Shown here in pieces: positions 5,708 through 11,598 of a stretch of DNA of 11,598 nucleotides. Each line of letters begins with the position of its first letter. Position 1 is the stretch's first letter. Below the pieces are notes generated by a model. That model was not told where the DNA came from. It ran no database searches and was given only the letters and a program-made list of their open reading frames with translations. This stretch comes from Brevundimonas sp. (lineage in GTDB: Bacteria > Pseudomonadota > Alphaproteobacteria > Caulobacterales > Caulobacteraceae). Where the stretch lies: positions 1 to 11,598 of the forward strand of contig JALAGW010000100.1 of the NCBI GenBank assembly GCA_022712235.1, read 5' to 3'. A program made the translations under genes and the position numbers.

Positions 5708-8187
5708 TGGGCGGCTCCTTCGATGTGCGGCTTGAAGGCGCGCAGGCGCAGGGCGTTCAGCACCACGCTGACGCTGGACAGGGCCATGGCTCCGGCCGCC
5801 AGCATGGGCGACAGCATGTAGCCGAAGGCCGGATAGAGGGCGCCCGCCGCGACCGGGATCAGCAGGACGTTGTAGCCGAAGGCCCAGGCCAGGTTCTGGC
5901 GGATATTGCTCATGGTCGCCCGCGACAGGCCGACCGCGCTGACCGCGCCGCGAAGGTCGCCGCCGGTCAGGACCACGTCGGCGCTTTCAACGGCCACGTC
6001 CGCGCCGCCGCCGACCGCCAGGCCTACGTCCGCCGTGGCCAGGGCCGGGGCGTCGTTGACCCCGTCGCCGACGAAGGCGACGCGGCGGCCGCCGGCCTTC
6101 AGGGCCGCGATGGCGGCGACCTTGCCGTCCGGCATGACCTCGGCGTGGACCTCGTCGATGCCCAGGCGACGGGCGACGGCCTCGGCCGTGCGGCGGTTGT
6201 CGCCGCTGATCATGGCCACCTTCAGCCCCATGTCGTGCAGGGCGCGGACAGCGGCGGGCGTGGTGGACTTGATGGGATCGGCTACGGCGATGACGGCGGC
6301 CAGGCGGCCGTCGACGGCGGTGTAGAGCGGGGTCTTGCCCTCGTCGCCCAGACGGGCCGCGTCCTGGGCGAAGGCGGAAACGTCATGACCCAGGTCGGCC
6401 ATGTAGCGGTCGGCGCCGACCTCGATCCGGCGGCCCGCGACCGTCGCCGTGCCGCCCTTGCCGGGGATGGAGGCGAAGTCCTCGGGCGCGGCGACGGTCA
6501 GGCCGCGCGCCTTCGCCGCCTCGACCAGGGCGCGGGCCACCGGGTGCTCGGAGCGGCTCTCGACGGCGGCGACCAGGGCCAGGACCTCGTCTTCGGCGAA
6601 GCCGCCGGCCACGGTCAGGTCGGTCAGTTCGGGACGGCCCGCCGTCAGGGTGCCGGTCTTGTCGAAGGCGACGATCTCAACCCCTTGCAGGGCCTGCAGC
6701 GCCTCGCCCTTGCGGAACAGGACGCCCAGTTCGGCGGCGCGACCGACGCCCACCATGATGGAGGTCGGGGTCGCCAGACCCATGGCGCAGGGGCAGGCGA
6801 TGATCAGCACGGCCACGGCGGCGACCAGGGCCATGCCCAGGCTGGGCTGGGGACCGAACACCCACCAGAGGATGAAGGTCAGGGCGGCCACGGCCATGAC
6901 GGCGGGCACGAACCAGCCCGTCACCTTGTCGACCAGGGCCTGGATCGGCAGCTTGGCGCCCTGGGCCGTCTCGACCATGCGGACGATCTGGGCCAGAACG
7001 GTTTCGGCGCCGACCTGGCGCGCTTCGAAGCGGAAGGCGCCGGTGGTGTTCAGCGTCCCGCCGGTGACGGCGGCGCCCGCCGTCTTCTCGACCGGAATGG
7101 GCTCGCCCGTCAGCATGGATTCGTCGAGGAAGGAGGCACCCTCCGTCACCACGCCGTCGACCGGGACCCGCTCGCCGGGTCGGACGATCACCAGGTCGCC
7201 GACGCGCACGGTCTCGGCCGGGACGTCCTGCTCGACGCCGTCGCGAACCACGCGGGCGGTCTTGGCCTGCAAGGACATCAGGCGACGGATGGCCTGGCCG
7301 GTGCGGCCCTTGGCCCGCGCCTCGATCCAGCGACCGACCAGGATCAGGGTGACGATGACCGCCGCCGCCTCGAAATAGATGTTGGCCGTGCCCTGCGGCA
7401 GCCATTGCGGCGCAAAGGTCGCCACGGTCGAGAAGGCCCAGGCGGCCGTGGCGCCCAGGACGACCAGGGCGTTCATGTCGGGCGCCCCTCGCAGCAGGGC
7501 GGGCACGCCCTTGCGGAAGAAGATCAGGCCCGGCCCGAACAGGACGAAGGTCGCCAGGACGAAGCTGATCACGCGCCAGGGAAGGAGGCCGATGGTCTGA
7601 GCGATCCAGTGGTGCACGCCGGGAATGAAGTGGGAGCCCATCTCCAGCGCGAACAGGGGCAGGGTGGCGGCCCCGGCGATCAGGACGGCGCGGCCCAGCT
7701 TGCGGATCTCGGCGTCGCGGACGGCCTGTTCGCGGTCCCCGGCCTCGGCGTCGGCCTGGTCCGAAGGCTCGAGGGCGTAGCCCGCCTTCTGCACGGCGGC
7801 GGCCAGGACGGCGAAGCTCACGACGCCGGACAGGAAGCGGACCGTGGCTCGCTCCGTCGCCAGATTGACCTCGGCGCTCAGAACCCCCGGCACGGCGGCC
7901 AGGGCCTTTTCGACCCGGCCGACGCAGCTGGCGCAGGTCATGTCGCGGACCGGATAGACGGCGACCTCTTCCAGAGGTTCGTAACCGGCGGAGCGGACGG
8001 CCTGGGCCACGGCGGCGGGCGAACCGTCGGCGTCCAGAACCACATGGGCGCGTTCGGCCGCCAGGTTGACGCGGGCCTCGGTCACGCCGGGCGTAGCGCG
8101 CAGGGCTTTCTCGACGCGACCGACGCAGCTGGCGCAGGTCATGCCGAGAACCGGCAGGTCGAGGGTTCGGAAGGAGGCGTCGGACAT
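5704..8187 (-). CDS. copA: P1B-1 type Cu(I)-exporting ATPase
   Basis: Pumps Cu(I) (and possibly Ag(I)) out of the cytoplasm at the cost of ATP; inner-membrane protein of 827 aa, full length for the family. Two N-terminal HMA domains carry MTCASC loops (Cys18/Cys21 and Cys85/Cys88). The core has the actuator TGE (360-362), the transport-site Cys465-Pro-Cys467 in the membrane, phosphorylation Asp509 in DKTGT, the nucleotide-binding SEHP (His548), and the hinge GDGVNDAP (707-714). Tyr772-Asn773 in the seventh helix and MALSS (801-805) in the eighth complete the P1B-1 copper signature and argue against zinc, cadmium or lead. The ATG at 8187 is preceded by AAAAGG at 8 nt. It is first gene of the leftward operon, with a CueR-type operator about 40 nt upstream. 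Confidence 0.97.
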   Translation of the reverse strand: MSDASFRTLDLPVLGMTCASCVGRVEKALRATPGVTEARVNLAAERAHVVLDADGSPAAVAQAVRSAGYEPLEEVAVYPVRDMTCASCVGRVEKALAAVPGVLSAEVNLATERATVRFLSGVVSFAVLAAAVQKAGYALEPSDQADAEAGDREQAVRDAEIRKLGRAVLIAGAATLPLFALEMGSHFIPGVHHWIAQTIGLLPWRVISFVLATFVLFGPGLIFFRKGVPALLRGAPDMNALVVLGATAAWAFSTVATFAPQWLPQGTANIYFEAAAVIVTLILVGRWIEARAKGRTGQAIRRLMSLQAKTARVVRDGVEQDVPAETVRVGDLVIVRPGERVPVDGVVTEGASFLDESMLTGEPIPVEKTAGAAVTGGTLNTTGAFRFEARQVGAETVLAQIVRMVETAQGAKLPIQALVDKVTGWFVPAVMAVAALTFILWWVFGPQPSLGMALVAAVAVLIIACPCAMGLATPTSIMVGVGRAAELGVLFRKGEALQALQGVEIVAFDKTGTLTAGRPELTDLTVAGGFAEDEVLALVAAVESRSEHPVARALVEAAKARGLTVAAPEDFASIPGKGGTATVAGRRIEVGADRYMADLGHDVSAFAQDAARLGDEGKTPLYTAVDGRLAAVIAVADPIKSTTPAAVRALHDMGLKVAMISGDNRRTAEAVARRLGIDEVHAEVMPDGKVAAIAALKAGGRRVAFVGDGVNDAPALATADVGLAVGGGADVAVESADVVLTGGDLRGAVSAVGLSRATMSNIRQNLAWAFGYNVLLIPVAAGALYPAFGYMLSPMLAAGAMALSSVSVVLNALRLRAFKPHIEGAAQ
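7919..8143 (-). repeat. Internal duplication of the HMA metal-binding loop within copA
   Basis: An identical 24-bp word occurs at 7919-7942 and 8120-8143, offset by exactly 201 bp (67 codons). It encodes MTCASCVG in both HMA domains, and similarity continues into the following VEKAL codons. It is in frame and within the coding sequence, as expected of tandem HMA domains. Confidence 0.6.
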
Positions 8188-8219
8188 GGGCGGAGCCTTT
8201 TCGTCGTTGAAGCCTCATC

Positions 8220-8250
8220 TTTTTAAACCTTCCCGTCGTGGGAAGGTCAA
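8220..8250 (-). promoter_or_regulatory. CueR-dependent copA promoter and operator
   Basis: Read on the minus strand, the -35 TTGACC (8250-8245) and -10 TAAAAA (8225-8220) are separated by 19 bp, the over-long spacer characteristic of MerR-family promoters. A perfect dyad, ACCTTCCC-N5-GGGAAGGT (8227-8247), fills the spacer. It closely resembles the E. coli copA operator as I remember it. It points at copA, leaving a leader of about 25 nt. It lies about 90 bp from copC on the other strand; nothing shows that it also drives copC. Confidence 0.92.
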
Positions 8251-8337
8251 CGGGGCGAGTGACGGATTCTTTCGGGCGCCGGAGGGACGGATCGTCGCGC
8301 CGCGTAGTCATGAGGAAATCCCTGAATGGAGTACGTC

Positions 8338-8703
8338 ATGATCCGGTCTTGCCCTCTATCCGGCCTCGCCTTGGCCGCCGCCCTGACGCTCGCGGCGCCC
8401 GCCGTGGTCCAGGCCCATGCGCGCCTGGTCAGCGCCACGCCCGCGCCGGGAGCGGCCGTGACGTCGCCGCGCGTCCTGACCCTGACCTTCAGCGAGCGCA
8501 TGGCGCCCGCCTTCTCCAGCTTCGACGTGATCAGCGCCGCCGGGGTCAAGGCGACGATCCGCACCCAGGTCAGCCAGGACGGCAAGACCCTGACCGGGAC
8601 CCTGGCGCGGCCCCTGCCGGCCGGCGCCTATGTGGTCGACTGGCGCATCGCCTCCAGCGACGGCCATCGCATGACCGGCCGCTACGACTTCACCGTCCGC
8701 TGA
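8338..8703 (+). CDS. copC: Periplasmic copper-binding protein CopC
   Basis: A 121-aa precursor of a small periplasmic Cu(II)-binding beta-barrel protein. The signal peptide MIRSCPLSGLALAAALTL... ends VVQA, with cleavage predicted after residue 26. This leaves His27 as the mature N-terminus, which is the first Cu(II) ligand in CopC proteins. Asp108 and His110 in SSDGH supply the remaining ligands of the classical site. The Met-rich Cu(I) loop of Pseudomonas CopC is not seen, so this looks like the Cu(II)-only type. The ATG at 8338 was chosen because GGAG ends 6 nt upstream and it gives a standard signal peptide; an in-frame ATG at 8326 would add MEYV. It is followed after 1 nt by copD, its usual partner, and is divergent from the copA operon. 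Confidence 0.92.
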   Translation: MIRSCPLSGLALAAALTLAAPAVVQAHARLVSATPAPGAAVTSPRVLTLTFSERMAPAFSSFDVISAAGVKATIRTQVSQDGKTLTGTLARPLPAGAYVVDWRIASSDGHRMTGRYDFTVR

Positions 8704-8704
8704 G

Positions 8705-9607
8705 ATGACGGAGGTCGGGATCGTCGTCCTGCGCGGCGTGCAATATGTCGCCGGGGCCCTGTTGCTGGGTCTGCCCGCCTTCATGCTCTACAGCGCGCGA
8801 GCGATCGAACCCTTGGCTCTGGGCTGGCCGCGTCCGGTCCTGATCTGGGCGGCGGCGATCCTGGCCGTGGCGGCGCCGACCGCCCTGCTGGCCCAGACCG
8901 TCCTGATGGCGGGCTCCCTGGAGGAGGCGGTCAAGCCCGCCTCCCTCGGCTTCATGCTTACGGGCATGGGCCTGGGTCAGACCCTGGCGGTGCGGACGCT
9001 GGCGGCGGTCCTGGCGCTCGGCGTCGCGGTCGTGTCGCGTCCTGGTCGCCTGTCGTGGACCATGCTGAGCCTGTCGGGCCTGATCGTCGCGGCCAGTTTC
9101 GCCTGGACGGGCCATGGCGCGGCGACCGAGGGGGCGGGGCGCTGGCCGCACCTGATCTCGGACGTCGTTCACTCCATCGCCGCCTGCGTCTGGATCGGCG
9201 CCCTGGCCGCCTTCGCCGTGTTGATCCTGCGCCCTCGCCGTGATCCGGCCTGGGATGCGGGTCTGGCGCGCAGCCTGACCGGTTTCGCCGGGGTGGGAAC
9301 GGCGGCTGTGGCGGCCCTGGTCGTCACCGGCCTGATCAACAGCGTTTTCCTGATCGGCCCCGCGAAGGTCTGGGGCCTGTGGAACAGCCCCTACGGTCTC
9401 CTGCTGACGCTCAAGCTGGGCCTGTTCGGCATGATGGTCGTCCTGGCGGCGCTGCACCGTCTGCGCCTGGCGCCGCTGATGGATCGGGACGCGAACCGGG
9501 CTCTGCCGCATCTGAAGCGGAGCCTGGTCGTGGAGTTCGGCCTGGGCCTGGCCGTCCTGGCCGTGGTCGCCGTCATGGGAACCCTGCCGCCGCCCGCCTC
9601 GCTCTAG
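8705..9607 (+). CDS. copD: Copper resistance/transport membrane protein CopD
   Basis: A 300-aa polytopic inner-membrane protein of the CopD family, thought to work with CopC in moving copper across the inner membrane or handling periplasmic copper. Many hydrophobic segments are visible, for example about 10-29, 46-72, 80-107, 115-135, 160-178, 193-213, 235-258 and 275-297, consistent with about eight helices. Conserved family features include WTGHG (His in the central region) and DVVHSIAACVWIGAL, where the intramembrane His is a probable copper ligand. The ATG at 8705 starts 1 nt after the copC stop. No good ribosome site is visible, so translation is probably coupled to copC. Its TAG stop overlaps the stop codon of the convergent PepSY gene. 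Confidence 0.9.
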   Translation: MTEVGIVVLRGVQYVAGALLLGLPAFMLYSARAIEPLALGWPRPVLIWAAAILAVAAPTALLAQTVLMAGSLEEAVKPASLGFMLTGMGLGQTLAVRTLAAVLALGVAVVSRPGRLSWTMLSLSGLIVAASFAWTGHGAATEGAGRWPHLISDVVHSIAACVWIGALAAFAVLILRPRRDPAWDAGLARSLTGFAGVGTAAVAALVVTGLINSVFLIGPAKVWGLWNSPYGLLLTLKLGLFGMMVVLAALHRLRLAPLMDRDANRALPHLKRSLVVEFGLGLAVLAVVAVMGTLPPPASL

Positions 9608-10338
9608 GCGGCAGCCTTGCGGCGGGCCGCCCGGACGGCGCGGGCCGTCTTCAGGTCCCGAGCCAGGCGAATCCACAGAAGGATGAAGCCCGTGATCACG
9701 ATGCTGAGCGTCAGCAGGGTCAGGCCGACCAGCAGGGGATGGTTGAAGTTCTCGCCGTTCTTGAAGTCCAGGATGTGGAGCCGCCAGAAGAAGTCGTAGA
9801 AGCGCCAGACCGCCGAGCGCCGCGTCACCACCTCGCCCGTCTGGGGCGACAGATAGAAGGCGGTGCGTTCCGCGTCCTGGAAGTCCACGCGCCAGATCGG
9901 CCCGTCGCGGCCGGTCTCCTTCGGGGCCGGGTCCAGCAGGACGGCGGGGCGAGGCGCGGCCTCTCCTCTATAGGCGGCGACGGCCAGGGCGGCGGCCTCG
10001 TTCGCCGTCATGGGGGCGAAGGGGCGGCCGGTGGCGGCGGCGACCGTGACGGGCGCGCCCTCGACCGGGGTCAGGGCCCAGGCCGGACCGCGTTGGGTCG
10101 ACTTCAGTTCGGCCTTGGCCGGCGCCACGCTCGACAGGCGCGCGCCCTCGGCCAGGGGCAGGGCCTGATCCAGGGGCAGGGCGGCGGGCGTCGGCGTCTT
10201 CAGGCGATGCTCGCTGCGGACCGTCTCGATCGGGATGGCGGTCATGACCAGGCCGCCGCCGACCCAGAACAGCACCTGTATCCCGACGATCAGGCCGACC
10301 CATTTGTGAATCTGGATCGAATATCGCAGCACCTTCAT
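9604..10338 (-). CDS. PepSY-domain transmembrane protein, function unknown
   Basis: A 244-aa protein with an N-terminal membrane helix (about 14-35), a large periplasmic PepSY-like region (about 40-180) and a C-terminal helix (about 201-223) followed by a basic tail rich in Arg/Lys/Ala. The motif IHKWVG with His11 before helix 1, and WRLHILDFKNGENFNHPLL with His188 and His200 before helix 2, are typical of PepSY-associated membrane proteins. Some larger relatives (FoxB type) are metal-siderophore reductases that bind haem, so a role in metal reduction or electron transfer is possible here but only inferred. The start is the ATG at 10338, preceded by GGGGGA at about 5 nt; a TTG at 10362 would add eight residues and is less likely. 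It is convergent with copD and divergent from the anti-sigma-like gene. Confidence 0.8.
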   Translation of the reverse strand: MKVLRYSIQIHKWVGLIVGIQVLFWVGGGLVMTAIPIETVRSEHRLKTPTPAALPLDQALPLAEGARLSSVAPAKAELKSTQRGPAWALTPVEGAPVTVAAATGRPFAPMTANEAAALAVAAYRGEAAPRPAVLLDPAPKETGRDGPIWRVDFQDAERTAFYLSPQTGEVVTRRSAVWRFYDFFWRLHILDFKNGENFNHPLLVGLTLLTLSIVITGFILLWIRLARDLKTARAVRAARRKAAA

Positions 10339-10461
10339 GGCTTCCCCCAAAGCGCGAACCAACCGAGCCTATACGTCTATCGACGCGCGCGCCCTCATGC
10401 GCTTTCAAGGGAAAGTACTGCGGGACGCGTATTCCCGATCGAACCGCGAGGAAGTGGGATC

Positions 10462-10743
10462 ATGACGGACGAGATCGAGCGCCTGCTGGCGACACCGCTT
10501 TCGGCGGATGAGGACGGACGGCTGGCCGGGCTGGACGCCGGCGTCTGGCGTCGCATCGAGGAGCGGCAGGCGCGGCGTCGCGCCGGTCAGGTGCGTCTGG
10601 CGGTCATGGCCGCCGCCCTGGTGATCGGGGTCGCCAACGGCGGCGTCCTGGGCCGGGCGTTCGAGCCGCGTCCGTCCGACATTCAGGTCTTCAGCGTTTC
10701 GGCCGGCCTGTCGCCGATGACGCGCTTCGAGGTCGGCGGATGA
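10462..10743 (+). CDS. CnrY-like single-pass membrane protein, probable anti-sigma factor
   Basis: A 93-aa protein with a charged cytoplasmic N-terminus (about 1-44: MTDEIERLLATPLSADEDGR..., VWRRIEERQARRR), one membrane helix (about 45-66) and a short periplasmic tail of about 27 residues. Sequence alone does not identify it. The assignment comes from size, topology and position: it is followed by a CnrX-like sensor and an ECF sigma factor, the same order as cnrY-cnrX-cnrH in Cupriavidus, where the roughly 95-aa CnrY sequesters the sigma factor. The start at ATG 10462 has GAGGAAG about 8 nt upstream, and the stop overlaps the next start (ATGA at 10740), implying coupled translation. It could alternatively be an unrelated small membrane protein, but the context is strong. 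Confidence 0.72.
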   Translation: MTDEIERLLATPLSADEDGRLAGLDAGVWRRIEERQARRRAGQVRLAVMAAALVIGVANGGVLGRAFEPRPSDIQVFSVSAGLSPMTRFEVGG

Positions 10744-11180
10744 GCGCGAACTGGAAGTCCGTCGCCCTGACCGTCCTTCTGGCCGCCCTGGCCAGCGGCG
10801 GCGGCGCCTGGCTGGGCGCGGGCTGGATGATGAAGCGGCACGAGGCGCCCGGCCTGCACGACATCGTCCACCGCAAGCTGGACCTGAAACCCGAACAGGA
10901 CGCCCGGCTGGACGCGATCGAGGCCCGCTTCGCCGCGCAACGTGAACAGCTGGAAGCCGACGTCCGCGCCGCTAACCGTGAACTGGCCGACGCCATCGCC
11001 GCCAGCAAGGGCGATAGCCCCGAGGTCCGCGCCGCGGTCGATCACTTCCACGACGCCATGGGCGCCCTGCAGAAGGCGACCATCGCCCATGTGTTCGAGA
11101 TGCGGGCGGTCCTGACGCCGGACCAGGCCCGCGTCTTCGACCGGGAAATCGCCGGCGCCCTGATGCAAGAGCCCCGGTAG
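10740..11180 (+). CDS. CnrX-like membrane-anchored periplasmic heavy-metal sensor
   Basis: A 146-aa protein (CnrX is about 148) with an N-terminal membrane anchor (about 8-30) and a helical periplasmic domain of the metal-resistance/Spy-like fold. In CnrX, metal binding by the periplasmic domain signals to the anti-sigma factor to free the sigma factor. The CnrX Ni/Co ligands as I recall them are His42, His46, Glu63, His119 and Met123. Here His40, His44, Glu61, His117 and Met121 occur with every spacing identical, within GLHDIVHRKL, DAIEARF and IAHVFEM. Helices 45-90 and 95-142 are strongly amphipathic, with LDLKPEQDARLDAIEARF resembling the LTxEQ motif of the family. The start overlaps the previous stop (ATGA), with GAGG about 7 nt upstream. 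Gene neighbours suggest copper; the ligand set suggests Ni/Co. Confidence 0.82.
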   Translation: MSANWKSVALTVLLAALASGGGAWLGAGWMMKRHEAPGLHDIVHRKLDLKPEQDARLDAIEARFAAQREQLEADVRAANRELADAIAASKGDSPEVRAAVDHFHDAMGALQKATIAHVFEMRAVLTPDQARVFDREIAGALMQEPR

Positions 11181-11187
11181 GGCTCAG

Positions 11188-11598
11188 GTGGCGGCCGAGG
11201 GCGATACAGAAGAGGCGCGCGCGGCGCGCGGCGACAGGGCCGCCTTCTCCGCCCTGATGGCGGCGACCAGCGGCGACCTCTATCGCTTCGTGCGTCGCTA
11301 TGTCGGCGATGCGGACGAGGCCCAGGACCTGTTGCAGGAGACCTACGCCGCCGCCTGGCTGGCCATGAGGCGCTACGACCCGGCGCGGCCCTTCGCGACC
11401 TGGCTGCGCGCCATCGCGGTCAACAAGTGCCGCGACTGGGGCCGCAAGCGCGCCGTGCGGCGCATCGTGCGCGGCGTCATGGGTCTGGACGCGCCCGAGG
11501 CCCTGGCCAGGGGCGAGCCGGCGCCCGAACCGGAAGCCCGCCTGGACGACCGTCGGCGCATGGCCGCCCTGGACCGGGCCCTGGCCGACCTGCCCGAC
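11188..11598 (+). CDS. ECF-type RNA polymerase sigma factor, CnrH-like position (C-terminus off window)
   Basis: An extracytoplasmic-function sigma-70 family factor, 137 codons visible and the frame open at the window end. Region 2 runs from about residue 19 to 88: LYRFVRRYVGDADEAQDLLQ with the core-binding DEAQDLLQETY, then WLAMRRYDPARPFATWLRAI and NKCRDWGRKR for -10 recognition. A linker rich in Pro/Glu (about 100-118) follows, and the first part of region 4 (RRRMAALDRALADLPD) is cut off. The start is the GTG at 11188, 7 nt after the sensor stop; an in-frame TGA at 11161 limits the frame and no suitable ATG precedes region 2. It forms a unit with the two preceding genes and is presumably held inactive by the 93-aa protein. 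The promoters it recognises cannot be read from this window with confidence. Confidence 0.88.
   Translation, partial: MAAEGDTEEARAARGDRAAFSALMAATSGDLYRFVRRYVGDADEAQDLLQETYAAAWLAMRRYDPARPFATWLRAIAVNKCRDWGRKRAVRRIVRGVMGLDAPEALARGEPAPEPEARLDDRRRMAALDRALADLPD

Noticed and set aside
5707..8226. An 839-codon open frame on the plus strand opposite copA
   Set aside because: It is exactly antisense to a gene with every P-type ATPase motif. Its product is rich in Gly, Asp, Gln, His and Arg in the pattern produced by reading high-GC codons backwards.
8207..8229. Possible rightward promoter for copC overlapping the CueR operator (TTGAAG ... TAAACC)
   Set aside because: The spacer is only 11 bp and the elements fall on bases already explained by the leftward CueR promoter; too weak to list.
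10355..10380. Possible ECF-type promoter (GAACC ... CGTCTA) before the CnrY-like gene
   Set aside because: The spacing between GAAC and CGTC is about 14 nt, shorter than usual for ECF promoters, and no second copy was found to support it.
9379..10743. A 454-codon plus-strand frame leading into the CnrY-like gene
   Set aside because: Most of it is the antisense or alternate-frame reading of copD and the PepSY gene; only the part from ATG 10462 has a ribosome site and a coherent topology.

Overview
The window is high-GC, densely packed proteobacterial DNA. Gene content and order point to an alphaproteobacterium of the Caulobacterales (a Brevundimonas- or Caulobacter-like genome). The indications are a PpiD-like foldase divergent from tpiA, followed by secG and pyrG; strong G/C at third codon positions; and candidate promoter spacing resembling the Caulobacter housekeeping type. 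The taxonomic call is inference from memory of these families, not from a search.

Left part (1-4600), housekeeping. A PpiD/SurA-type membrane-anchored peptidyl-prolyl isomerase runs leftwards off the window edge. Divergent from it are tpiA (triosephosphate isomerase) and secG (SecYEG translocon subunit). A clear intrinsic terminator follows secG, and then comes pyrG (CTP synthase). After pyrG there is a tiny 42-codon open frame for a one-helix membrane peptide, closed at once by a second hairpin terminator.

Middle part (4603-10338), copper homeostasis. A leftward four-gene operon encodes a P1B-1 Cu(I)-exporting ATPase (CopA), a CueR-type Cu(I) regulator, a small HMA-domain metal-binding protein and an exported DUF411 protein. 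The genes are joined by ATGA overlaps or a 2-nt gap. A perfect MerR-family operator (ACCTTCCC-N5-GGGAAGGT) lies inside a 19-bp promoter spacer just upstream of copA, so CueR very probably controls the operon that contains its own gene. Divergently, copC and copD encode a periplasmic Cu(II)-binding protein and its multi-pass membrane partner. A PepSY-type membrane protein converges on copD so tightly that the two stop codons share one CTAG.

Right part (10462-11598), a cell-surface signalling unit. Three rightward genes encode a 93-aa single-helix protein (anti-sigma candidate), a 146-aa membrane-anchored periplasmic metal-sensor-like protein, and an ECF sigma factor cut by the window edge. Gene order, sizes and the metal-ligand pattern match the CnrY-CnrX-CnrH system of Cupriavidus. 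All five CnrX metal ligands have counterparts with identical spacing. The locus therefore seems to pair a cytoplasmic Cu(I) switch (CueR) with a periplasmic metal switch (YXH-like). The metal seen by the second switch and its target genes are not visible here.
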